Below, piece after piece: positions 51,377-58,391 of a stretch of 58,587 nucleotides of DNA. Made by a program: the position numbers and the translations under genes. The DNA is from an uncultured Oscillospiraceae bacterium (GTDB lineage: Bacteria; Bacillota; Clostridia; Oscillospirales; Ruminococcaceae). Position 1 is the first letter of the stretch; the number at the start of each line of letters is the position of its first letter. The stretch spans positions 1-58,587 of the forward strand of contig CAJUHS010000003.1 of the NCBI GenBank assembly GCA_910586535.1, in the 5' to 3' direction. The notes beneath the pieces are model-generated. The model had not been told where the DNA came from. It saw nothing but the letters and a program-made list of their open reading frames with translations, and did not search any database.

Positions 51377-51457
51377 ATAAGACAACCCCTTTTAGAAAAT
51401 TAGAAGTTAAGAGGCAGAAAGCAAAAGATATGTCCTCTTTATGTCAGACTCATAATA

Positions 51458-51486
51458 ATTATACACTAAATTTGTCTACAAGTAAA
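51458..51486 (-). promoter_or_regulatory. Promoter for pulA-punA
   Basis: On the minus strand TTTACT (51481-51486), 17 bases, TATAAT (51458-51463), about 80 bases before the pullulanase start. Confidence 0.5.
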
Positions 51487-51551
51487 TACAGCGATTTAAC
51501 AAAATATGCATTAATGTTATATGCATTTAGCACAACAGGCATTCTTTAGCG

Positions 51552-51580
51552 TTGACATTTTTGTGCAGTTTTGATATAAT
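51552..51580 (+). promoter_or_regulatory. Perfect promoter for the lipoprotein-GH5 pair
   Basis: TTGACA (51552-51557), 17 bases, TATAAT (51575-51580). The start would lie near 51587, 26 bases before the ATG. Confidence 0.75.
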
Positions 51581-51612
51581 TTATATATGTTTTAAAATGG
51601 GGGGAATTATCA

Positions 51613-52728
51613 ATGAAGATCAGAGCTTTAAATTTTTTTGCATTTACGGGTATAATTGCCGCAGTTATTTTATCGGGGTGTACCGACAGCAGCAGCGCGA
51701 AGAGTACCTCTCCGGATACGGCGGAGCAGACCTCCGAAGCGGTAACGGCGGCTGTTACAATTACAGCGAGCATTACCGAAAGAGAAGAGTCCGAAACGGA
51801 AGTCTCGGAGAATAACGAACAGGAATATGTTGAAGTATCCCCCAATAACGAGTTCATAGATTTTGACTTCATTGAGGATTATCAGGGTACCGGCGACATA
51901 GGCGGCCTTGCGCACAAGGCTGTTGAGTTTCTTATGACTACTGATGAGTACGCCGAAAGCATGGAGCATATTGACGAATTTACGGATAAAGAATTTTCTG
52001 ACTATATTAATGGCGGAAAAATAGTCCCCAAATTCAATACTGCCTACCCAAACGATTACGACGGGAACGGAACGGCCGAGACATTTATTATTGTGGATAT
52101 GCCATATATGATTGATATTCCCACAGAGCGGAGCTTCCTCATCTATGCGAACAACACGGATGATATGACCCTGCTCTGCAACGCTTCAAACCTTTACGGC
52201 ACACAGCTTCTGAACTACGGAAATTTTAAGCAGATAACTTTCGGAGGATCCGGCACCTGCGGCGCGGATGACCGTACAGAACTTTACGGCGTTGCTGACA
52301 GCGGGGCAAAATTGCTTTACAGTATGCGCGGCGTGTTTCACAAAAGCAACTGTTTTCTCAGCTCGTTCGGCGCACAGGGCACGGGAGCCTTTATGTACTA
52401 CGATACCGCCGCCGGCGAGTACCGCGCCATTACGGGTATTGACGTTCCCATAGAAAAAATAAAGGAAATGGACAGCACGAACGAACTGTCGGAATTTTAC
52501 GAACATCTGGAGAAATACGGCTATCTGTCGGTTCAGCTCGTGGGCGGAAGATATTATGTGGTCTCCTGCGGGGCTATGGACACAGGAACAGCATATCTCT
52601 ATGAAAACGGAAGCTTTATCCAAACCGATGAATGCGAGTATGTGCGCGAAAGCCATTACGGCAACAGCAGCGCAGTAATCGATATAGACATTAACAAAGC
52701 CATTGCGGAAATGAGATCCGTAAAATAA
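51613..52728 (+). CDS. Putative lipoprotein of unknown function
   Basis: A 371-residue exported lipoprotein. The signal peptide ends in lipobox LSGC (Cys23), then a Ser/Thr/Glu-rich linker to about residue 75, then a globular domain rich in aromatic and acidic residues, including FNTAYPNDYDGNGTAETFII, an EF-hand-like Asp/Asn loop (DYDGNGTAETF). GGGGGGAA precedes the ATG. It is followed 22 bases later by the GH5 lipoprotein and probably shares its promoter. No family is recognised. Confidence 0.82.
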   Translation: MKIRALNFFAFTGIIAAVILSGCTDSSSAKSTSPDTAEQTSEAVTAAVTITASITEREESETEVSENNEQEYVEVSPNNEFIDFDFIEDYQGTGDIGGLAHKAVEFLMTTDEYAESMEHIDEFTDKEFSDYINGGKIVPKFNTAYPNDYDGNGTAETFIIVDMPYMIDIPTERSFLIYANNTDDMTLLCNASNLYGTQLLNYGNFKQITFGGSGTCGADDRTELYGVADSGAKLLYSMRGVFHKSNCFLSSFGAQGTGAFMYYDTAAGEYRAITGIDVPIEKIKEMDSTNELSEFYEHLEKYGYLSVQLVGGRYYVVSCGAMDTGTAYLYENGSFIQTDECEYVRESHYGNSSAVIDIDINKAIAEMRSVK

Positions 52729-52750
52729 ATACCGAAAAGGAGAAAACTTT

Positions 52751-53920
52751 ATGTACAAATCCTCAAAATCTAAAAAACACAAGCTCTGCGGAATCGTTCT
52801 TTCCGCAGCAATAGCGGCGGGACTTTTCACCTCCTGCGCCAAACAGGAAGCTGAGTCCTCCGCTCCCGATAACACTCAGCCGGAGATACAAACCGAGGAA
52901 GACGAAACGATCAGCGCAAAGGTAACGGCTGAAGGTACAAAATTCATGGTGAACGGCAAGGAGCTATGGATAAACGGAGTAAACACGCCCTGGCAGAACT
53001 GGAACGATTTCGGAGGCAGCTTCGACTCAGCCTTCTGGGACAGCCACTTTGCCGACCTCCACGAAATAGGAGTAAACGCCGTCCGCGTTTGGGTGAACTG
53101 CGACTCCATGGTAAGCATAAAGCTCAAGCCCTCCGGCGAAGTACGGGAGGTCACGGAACAGCACTGGTCGGACATAGACAAGCTTTTCGAGATCGCCGAA
53201 AAGCATCAGATATATCTTATGCCCACGCTTCTTTCCTTCGACCACTGCAAGAGCGGACAGTACAAGGACAGATGGCGCGCTGTCATTACAGATGAATCGG
53301 CTATGAAAAGCTATGTTGACAACTACGTAAAACCCTTCGCAGAGCGTTACGGCGCAAACGAACGGCTGCTGGGCATAGACCTTATGAACGAGCCTGACTG
53401 GGTACACGAAAACGAAGAGTGCGGCCGTTTGCCTCTGGAAGACTTGTCCAGATTCTTTGCCAACTGCACCGCAGGAATCCACGAAGTAAACCCCGATACT
53501 CTTGTTACCGTGGGCATGGGAATGATAAAGTATAACTCAGACGCGGGCGGAAGCCGCATTCAAAACATTGTTTCCGACGAGATAATGACGGGCTACGCGG
53601 GAGAAAAGGCTTGCCTGGACTTCTACTCGCCCCACTACTACGACTGGATGAACAGCAGCGGTCTGGGCTGCGCCTTTGAGTCCTCTCCCGCGGACTACGG
53701 TCTGGACGGTACAAAACCCGCTTTTCTCGGCGAGATAGGCACATCCACGCCCCTCAAGGACGTTTACCAAAAGTGTTACGATCTCGGCTGGAACGGCGTT
53801 ATGATGTGGATGTCCAACAACGGAGCGGAACACGCCGACAACTGGGACGACATTGCGGCGGCAACACAAAATATAGAAAGCGCCGCAGGTGACAAGGTTT
53901 TCCCCTTGGGCAAGAATTAA
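52751..53920 (+). CDS. GH5-family glycoside hydrolase lipoprotein (mannanase/cellulase type)
   Basis: A surface-anchored hydrolase for beta-glucan or beta-mannan. The 389-residue protein has a signal peptide with lipobox FTSC (Cys29), an acidic linker, and from about residue 60 a clan-A barrel: NGVNTPWQNW, VNAVRVWVNCD, the acid/base Glu214 in LMNEPDW, FYSPHYYDW, and the nucleophile Glu328 in AFLGEIGTS. AAAGGAG-like sequence lies before the ATG. The exact subfamily and substrate cannot be fixed by eye. Its partner gene may encode a cell-surface accessory protein. Confidence 0.88.
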   Translation: MYKSSKSKKHKLCGIVLSAAIAAGLFTSCAKQEAESSAPDNTQPEIQTEEDETISAKVTAEGTKFMVNGKELWINGVNTPWQNWNDFGGSFDSAFWDSHFADLHEIGVNAVRVWVNCDSMVSIKLKPSGEVREVTEQHWSDIDKLFEIAEKHQIYLMPTLLSFDHCKSGQYKDRWRAVITDESAMKSYVDNYVKPFAERYGANERLLGIDLMNEPDWVHENEECGRLPLEDLSRFFANCTAGIHEVNPDTLVTVGMGMIKYNSDAGGSRIQNIVSDEIMTGYAGEKACLDFYSPHYYDWMNSSGLGCAFESSPADYGLDGTKPAFLGEIGTSTPLKDVYQKCYDLGWNGVMMWMSNNGAEHADNWDDIAAATQNIESAAGDKVFPLGKN

Positions 53921-53987
53921 GCCTTTACAGAACAAATTATGAACGGTTTTTTTGTGTAGTATTGCTATAGAAACCTGTCCCTTTTTA

Positions 53988-53996
53988 TGTTATAAT
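53988..53996 (+). promoter_or_regulatory. Extended -10 promoter for the 59-residue gene
   Basis: TGT-TATAAT (53988-53996) is an extended -10 element; the -35 region is poor. It lies about 120 bases before the small gene. Confidence 0.4.
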
Positions 53997-54119
53997 TACA
54001 AACAGTTGTTTAAAAACTAAAAACGCTCGGGAACAGCCGTAAGCAAAAGTCTGTCTATATATGGTATAGCGTGGTTTTAGGCTGCCGGTCGTATCTCAGA
54101 ACAAAAAGGAGAAGCTGTT

Positions 54120-54299
54120 ATGATTTTACTTTACGAGAAAATTTACAGGCAGAAGCAGGAGCAGTACAAGCTTGACGGAGACCTTCAGGCGTTCAACAAA
54201 TTTATTTCGGACGCTCACGATTTCCAGTTTGCGGTAATGACAAAGAAAATACCCGAAACGGAATACGCCGCATGGCTCGACGCTCAGTGCGCATCGTAA
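54120..54299 (+). CDS. Small 59-residue protein, unknown function
   Basis: A complete short gene: AAAAAGGAG (54103-54111) at good distance, ATG 54120-54122 and TAA 54297-54299. The product is helical, charged and cytoplasmic: a basic N-terminal half (MILLYEKIYRQKQEQYKLDG) and an ending EYAAWLDAQCAS. Composition and codon use look like a real gene. I do not recognise a family. It stands alone between the GH5 lipoprotein and a MerR remnant. Confidence 0.65.
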   Translation: MILLYEKIYRQKQEQYKLDGDLQAFNKFISDAHDFQFAVMTKKIPETEYAAWLDAQCAS

Positions 54300-54318
54300 C
54301 CGTAACAGCAAATCCTTA

Positions 54319-54349
54319 TTGACTCTTTCGTCGGGGAATGGTGTATAAT
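54319..54349 (+). promoter_or_regulatory. MerR-type promoter with 19-base spacer
   Basis: TTGACT (54319-54324) and TATAAT (54344-54349) are separated by 19 bases, the overlong spacing that MerR proteins correct by twisting DNA. The spacer (CTTTCGTCGGGGAATGGTG) shows partial dyad symmetry. It precedes a deleted merR gene. Confidence 0.6.
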
Positions 54350-54380
54350 ATGCTTAATACCTGCGAAAGGAATAAATAAT

Positions 54381-54483
54381 ATGGATAACTTGGTTAAAAT
54401 CAGAGAAGTATCGGTCAGCCATAATGTATCTGACCGGTACTCTTTGTTATCTTGTCAAGGGAAGAAAACCAATTGAGGAATAA
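54381..54483 (+). pseudogene. MerR-family regulator with a large internal deletion
   Basis: ATG 54381 behind AAAGGA opens MDNLVKIREVSVSHNVS, the start of a MerR helix-turn-helix (family pattern continues SARTLRYYE). After residue 17 homology stops. In another frame the sequence ends CYLVKGRKPIEE before TAA (54481-54483), like the final strand of GyrI-like effector domains found at the end of such regulators. So the first about 17 and last about 12 residues survive, joined out of frame. The 19-base-spacer promoter and the downstream VOC gene fit a former merR-VOC resistance pair. Confidence 0.6.
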
Positions 54484-54510
54484 AATGCTATAATAAAGGG
54501 AGCATCATAT

Positions 54511-54897
54511 ATGAAAAATTATACACAGGTTTATGTAAAAAACAGCATTGAAGCTGCAAAGACGTACTGTAAGGCGTTCGGCGCGGAAATAATCCTTGAA
54601 ATGAGAAACGGCACCGGTACGGAATACGAACACTGCGAATTATCCGTTGACGGCGAGGGATTTTTGGCGTTATCCGAAGCCCAGAATCCCTGCGATGTTG
54701 CTTTTGTTCACAAAATGAAGTGGGAAACAATGACCTTTAACGTTTTTGAAATGGGAACAGAAGAACGCGTTCGCCGCGCATTTGACATTTTGCGCGACGG
54801 CGGAGTTGTTCTTGAAGAAATTCATGAAGTGCCCTGGAGCAAATGCTGCGCCACTGTTATTGACAAGTACGGCGTATGCTGGTGGATAGCAATTTAA
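54511..54897 (+). CDS. VOC (glyoxalase/PhnB-like) family protein
   Basis: A 128-residue beta-alpha-beta-beta-beta fold protein of the vicinal oxygen chelate superfamily (glyoxalase, bleomycin resistance, PhnB-like). Seen are the first strand QVYVKNSIEAAKTYCKAFGA, the HCELSVDGEGFLALSE core and the end VIDKYGVCWWIAI typical of PhnB-like members. AAAGGGAG precedes the ATG. Substrate unknown. It lies 27 bases after the broken merR gene, its likely former regulator. Confidence 0.87.
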   Translation: MKNYTQVYVKNSIEAAKTYCKAFGAEIILEMRNGTGTEYEHCELSVDGEGFLALSEAQNPCDVAFVHKMKWETMTFNVFEMGTEERVRRAFDILRDGGVVLEEIHEVPWSKCCATVIDKYGVCWWIAI

Positions 54898-55009
54898 GGA
54901 GCAATAAATAAAGCCGTAACATAAACCGCTCCGTATGTTTTGTTCGGCAAAGCGGTATGCTATAAACATCAAACGGGTGAAGATCAGGACGATACTTATA
55001 AAGAAGTTT

Positions 55010-55048
55010 AATCCCCGAAGCAACTATATGATAGCTGCTTCGGGGATT
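55010..55048 (+). terminator. Perfect 13-base inverted repeat, probable terminator
   Basis: AATCCCCGAAGCA (55010-55022) pairs with TGCTTCGGGGATT (55036-55048), followed by GTTGTAAAT. It starts at a TAA that ends a short protein-like frame (GKAVCYKHQTGEDQDDTYKE), which suggests that the end of a lost gene remains upstream. It separates the VOC gene from the convergent GNAT gene and could act on both strands. Confidence 0.7.
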
Positions 55049-55114
55049 GTTGTAAATATTCAATTACTTGCATAAATCAGAATTTGCACAAGAGACTTGT
55101 ATTGTGTACGATTC

Positions 55115-55498
55115 CTAATATGTTTCCATTTGCCCACACAGCATACTATAAAACCCAAATCTCTCATAAAACGGCTTCAGGCATTCTTCATAAACCACTG
55201 AAATCATATAGATACGCTTTTCCTTCAGATATTCAATCATTTTATCCATCAGGTCTGTGCCAATCCCTTTGCCTTGGTAATCCGGACAAACCATTAAATC
55301 CTGAATATACGCATCTGTTACCCCATTTGATACACTATCAATATACCCGATCAGTTTATCATCTTCATAAACTGCAATATGGTAATACGATGTCATCAAA
55401 GGGTTTTTATACTCTCTTTCCATCCTGTTCCAGCCCACAGATTCACGCAAATCCGCCAATGCTTTTACAGACACTTTTTCGTTGAATTTGTACATCAT
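55115..55498 (-). CDS. GNAT-family N-acetyltransferase
   Basis: A 127-residue acetyl-CoA-dependent acetyltransferase. The acetyl-CoA loop VCPDYQGKGIGTDLMDKMIE is clear, followed by the KPFYERFGF motif typical of the family. ATG 55498 lies nine bases after GAGG; an ATG at 55513 has no site. Substrate unknown. It has its own consensus promoter and a strong hairpin upstream. Confidence 0.88.
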   Translation of the reverse strand: MMYKFNEKVSVKALADLRESVGWNRMEREYKNPLMTSYYHIAVYEDDKLIGYIDSVSNGVTDAYIQDLMVCPDYQGKGIGTDLMDKMIEYLKEKRIYMISVVYEECLKPFYERFGFYSMLCGQMETY

Positions 55499-55557
55499 TA
55501 TGTTTTTCCTCATCGTGGAATATTTATACCGTTAAGTTCCGATTTATCTTAGTAACA

Positions 55558-55586
55558 ATTATACATCAAAGCAGTTATATTGTCAA
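55558..55586 (-). promoter_or_regulatory. Perfect promoter for the GNAT gene
   Basis: On the minus strand TTGACA (55581-55586), 17 bases, TATAAT (55558-55563), about 60 bases before the ATG. Confidence 0.75.
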
Positions 55587-55592
55587 TAGAAA

Positions 55593-55633
55593 CGCCATAT
55601 CACTTTTGACTTAAAATCATAAGTGATATGGCG
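55593..55633 (-). terminator. Long inverted repeat between the aac gene and the GNAT promoter
   Basis: CGCCATATCACTT (55593-55605) and AAGTGATATGGCG (55621-55633) are perfect complements around a 15-base loop. On the minus strand TTTCTATT follows, giving a moderate terminator after the aac pseudogene, seven bases upstream of the GNAT -35 box. It could also be an operator. Confidence 0.55.
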
Positions 55634-55668
55634 AAAACTTTTTATGAACACTCGTTTTTATTTTGCGG

Positions 55669-56395
55669 TCATATCCACGGAGAAATATCCGTTACAAAGC
55701 AGTACGGGTCAGCCCGCATTTTAAACAGCGCCGCCGCAAGCAGGGCGCGGCTGTCTATAAGATAGGCTTTCGCCCCGCCGACCTGTCCCCTGCGTATGTC
55801 GGGCTCTTCCAGTATCCACTCTATGCGCTGAAACTCCGAACCACAGCCGAAATCGTCCCCGCCCCTAAAGGCGCGTTTTTCGCCGTTGACGGTGTAGTAT
55901 CCCTCCGTCGGACGGATATAGGGCGGCTTCACGATCTCCTCAACTCCGTGCATAAAGGTACAGGCGTTAAGGACTTCCCCGATAAAAAGTATCTTTCCTT
56001 TATAGCATGGCAGAAGCATAAACGGCGAATGCACGCCAACGGCTGTGTCGTCCATAGCGTGTCCCGCTGTGAGGGTATGCGCAAGCCTGCCCCGCACAGA
56101 CGGAATAGGTAGGGTTGATACTGCGGAAGACGTTCGGCATACGCCAAAAGGTTTTAGCCATTAAGCCAACGCAGGGCTCGGATTTCTCGCTGTCGAAAAC
56201 GGTACCGTTTTCATAGGTCAGGGCGGGCATGAGCAAGGTGCTTTCTTTCCCGATAACGGCTTCGATGTCCCCGATTATCTCCTCTGGGGTACGCTTTGTC
56301 CCCATAGCTTTCATTGAGGAATGCACCATAACCACGTCCCCGCCTCAAAGTCCCAGATCGGAAAGCTGCTGTCTGTAAAGTTCGCTTTCAGTCAT
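55669..56395 (-). pseudogene. Aminoglycoside 3-N-acetyltransferase, broken by a stop and a 2-base deletion
   Basis: AAC(3)/YokD family, which acetylates aminoglycosides with acetyl-CoA. The frame begins at ATG 56393-56395 (MTESELYRQQLSDLGL), meets an in-frame TGA at 56345-56347, then continues GGDVVMVHSSMKAMGTK, STLLMPALTYENG and RSINPTYSVCAG. Near 56097 a second break occurs: GTGCGGGG replaces the expected GTGCGCGGGG, a loss of two bases, and the family sequence resumes one frame over (RLAHTLTAGHAMDDTAVGVH, SPFMLLPCYKGKILFIG) to 55669. Homology is continuous across both lesions. Start lies one base after the merR stop, so the pair was coupled. Probably non-functional as written. Confidence 0.85.
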
Positions 56396-56396
56396 T

Positions 56397-57404
56397 TCAG
56401 TCGCTCCGCTTTTTTACGGGCATCATCAGATCGAGCGTTACTTCAAGCTCGGTTTCGGGGTCCCAGCCGTTATGGGCGTTGTATATCCAGTTAATGTGTT
56501 CCTCAAGAGAGCCGCCCATTATTTCCTCTGTACCCCGCCAGTCGAAATCGTACTTGTCGCTGTCCTGAACCCATTTCCACAAATCGTTCCAGCGGTGAAA
56601 TTCGGGAAAATGAATGTTAAGCGCGGCGAAAAGTCCTCCGTCGAAATGCTTTTTTGTAAGGGGAGCGGGGACTTCCATATCCTCCGGAATAGTTACCCAC
56701 ATCTCATAGCCGTGTTCGTCGTTCGGGAGTATGCCGGGGTTGGGGTGGTTAAAGCCGAAATGCCTTGAATCGGGTTTTATTTCGTAAAGCTTTTTCTCGC
56801 GGATAAATTTGGTCAGCTCGTACTCCACGGTCTCCTCGGGGTCTTTGCCGATAACGTGGTTTGAAGCTACGGTAAATGGCGGCAGCATTATGATACGGAC
56901 GGGAAGCTGCTCTATCAGCGTCTCGTTTGCTTCATTCAGGTCGTTCACTGTGTTTTCGGTACTCACAGAACGTTCCTCCTTTAAAGTATTCTTTGAAAGG
57001 GAGAGCGTTCCGGAAAGCTCCACTATCTCCTTGTCCTCAAGCATATCAAAGCGTTCGGGAGTCTTTTCAAGCTTGTCCGCAAGACAGCGGATAATGTTCC
57101 GTATCACGTCCAGAGCGGTTATCTCGCCGTCCAGCTCGGCAATGCTTTTCCGCAGTATTTCGAGAGAAACGGTGTACTCCGTGTCGTTAAGTATTACCGA
57201 AATATCCTTTAGAGAAAGACGGAGCTTGCGCAGTATGACTATCTGCTGCAGACGTCTTACAGCGTTCTCGTCATAGGTGCGGTAGGCGTAGTCCTCCTTA
57301 TAGGTCGGGGTGATCAGTCCCATTTTTTCGTAATGTCTTAACATTCTCGGCGTTACGCCAAAGGTTTTTGATACCTGCGTTATCGTCATAGTAAGATTTT
57401 CCAT
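56397..57404 (-). CDS. MerR-family regulator with GyrI-like effector domain
   Basis: A 335-residue transcription factor. Residues 1-75 are a MerR winged helix (TITQVSKTFGVTPRMLRHYE then KMGLITP), followed by a dimerising coiled coil and, from about residue 155, a GyrI-like/SRPBCC-type small-molecule domain (RIIMLPPFTVASNHVIGKDP, GYEMWVTIPEDMEVPAPL). Such regulators activate drug-response genes. ATG 57404 has AAAGGAG upstream; the frame extends to 57443 without one. It is coupled to the aac pseudogene and has a 19-base-spacer promoter, consistent with autoregulation. Confidence 0.88.
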   Translation of the reverse strand: MENLTMTITQVSKTFGVTPRMLRHYEKMGLITPTYKEDYAYRTYDENAVRRLQQIVILRKLRLSLKDISVILNDTEYTVSLEILRKSIAELDGEITALDVIRNIIRCLADKLEKTPERFDMLEDKEIVELSGTLSLSKNTLKEERSVSTENTVNDLNEANETLIEQLPVRIIMLPPFTVASNHVIGKDPEETVEYELTKFIREKKLYEIKPDSRHFGFNHPNPGILPNDEHGYEMWVTIPEDMEVPAPLTKKHFDGGLFAALNIHFPEFHRWNDLWKWVQDSDKYDFDWRGTEEIMGGSLEEHINWIYNAHNGWDPETELEVTLDLMMPVKKRSD

Positions 57405-57426
57405 TGCGCACTCTCCTTTCAGAATT

Positions 57427-57457
57427 ATTATACAGTATGACACGGTGTTAAAGTCAA
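57427..57457 (-). promoter_or_regulatory. MerR-type promoter with dyad operator, 19-base spacer
   Basis: On the minus strand TTGACT (57452-57457), 19 bases, TATAAT (57427-57432). The spacer region contains ACAC-C-GTGT inside TGAC...GTCA, a dyad centred between the boxes as in MerR operators. Confidence 0.65.
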
Positions 57458-57545
57458 GAGGTTTGAGAAAAAAGCTGACGGTATAAACTTAAATTTATTT
57501 GAGCAAGGTAATTCGTAATAATGCTAAAACATTTTTAACATTGTA

Positions 57546-57574
57546 TTGACATTTTTGTGAATAAGATATATAAT
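57546..57574 (+). promoter_or_regulatory. Perfect promoter for the cytidylate-kinase-like gene
   Basis: TTGACA (57546-57551), 17 bases, TATAAT (57569-57574). Start near 57581 leaves no room for a ribosome site before ATG 57589, which supports ATG 57625. Confidence 0.75.
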
Positions 57575-57624
57575 TACTGTAGAGCTATATGCTTTACTCT
57601 TTAGCGAAAGGACTGATAGATTTC

Positions 57625-58239
57625 ATGAATACAATAATTACCATAGGCAGACAATTCGGCAGCGGAGGGCGCGAAGTCGGCGAAAAGCTTGCGGAAAAGC
57701 TGGGTTACGCATTTTATGACAACCATCTTATCGCAATGGCTGCTGAAAAAAGCGGAATGAGCCACGCCGCTCTCACCGACGCGGACGAAAAAGCCGCTAA
57801 TCCATGGCTGTACGCTGCAATGAGTCAGACAGGACAAACAAGCTTCGGACTGAACATTTCCACCAACGACGCTTTATTCACCGTTCAGGCACAGATAATC
57901 CGCGACATAGCAAAATCCGAAAACGCCGTTATAGTAGGACGCTGTTCCGACTACATTCTCAAAGACGAGGAAGTAAAACTGCTGAACGTTTACATCTATG
58001 CCCCGACCGAAGCGCGGATAAAACGCGTTCTGGAGCGGGAAAATGTATCCACAGAACAGCAGGCTCTCCAGATGATGAAACGGCACGACAAGCAGCGCAA
58101 ACTTTATTACGACTTTTACACCGACCGCAAATGGGCAGCTCACGAAAACTACCACCTGACTTTGAACAGTGACAGATTCGGCATTGACGGAACAGCAGAC
58201 ATCATTGCCGCAGCGGTTTCCGCAAACAAAAAGGACTGA
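57625..58239 (+). CDS. Cytidylate kinase-like family protein
   Basis: A P-loop nucleotide kinase of the Cytidylate_kin2 family, 205 residues. Seen are ITIGRQFGSGGREVGEKLAE (a P-loop variant near residue 6), AVIVGRCSDYIL, and the lid-like YIYAPTEARIKRVLEREN. Function is not established; the family is widespread in gut Clostridia and is separate from true CMP kinase (cmk). ATG 57625 is preceded by AAAGGA at a rather long distance of about 13 bases. It is monocistronic with a strong terminator. Confidence 0.85.
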   Translation: MNTIITIGRQFGSGGREVGEKLAEKLGYAFYDNHLIAMAAEKSGMSHAALTDADEKAANPWLYAAMSQTGQTSFGLNISTNDALFTVQAQIIRDIAKSENAVIVGRCSDYILKDEEVKLLNVYIYAPTEARIKRVLERENVSTEQQALQMMKRHDKQRKLYYDFYTDRKWAAHENYHLTLNSDRFGIDGTADIIAAAVSANKKD

Positions 58240-58324
58240 ATCGTTTGTCCCGGAAACTGAGTGTTCATTCCACAGACGGAAGCAGAGCTAAAGACGTCAG
58301 ACTTGCGGTTCGTTTTACAGCAAG

Positions 58325-58354
58325 AAAAAGGGTACCTTTCGGTACCCTTTTTAT
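58325..58354 (+). terminator. Terminator after the cytidylate-kinase-like gene
   Basis: AAAAGGGTACC pairs perfectly with GGTACCCTTTT around TTTC and ends in a T-run. The stem also has an A-run on its other side and could serve the convergent gene at 58392. Confidence 0.9.
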
Positions 58355-58391
58355 CTTTTGATTCTTCGCTATAGAAGCTTATTAAGGAAAA

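Noticed and set aside
56345..56347. TGA in the aac(3) gene read as selenocysteine or tryptophan
   Set aside because: No SECIS-like hairpin follows, other genes use TGA as stop, and a second independent frameshift lies downstream, so gene decay is simpler.
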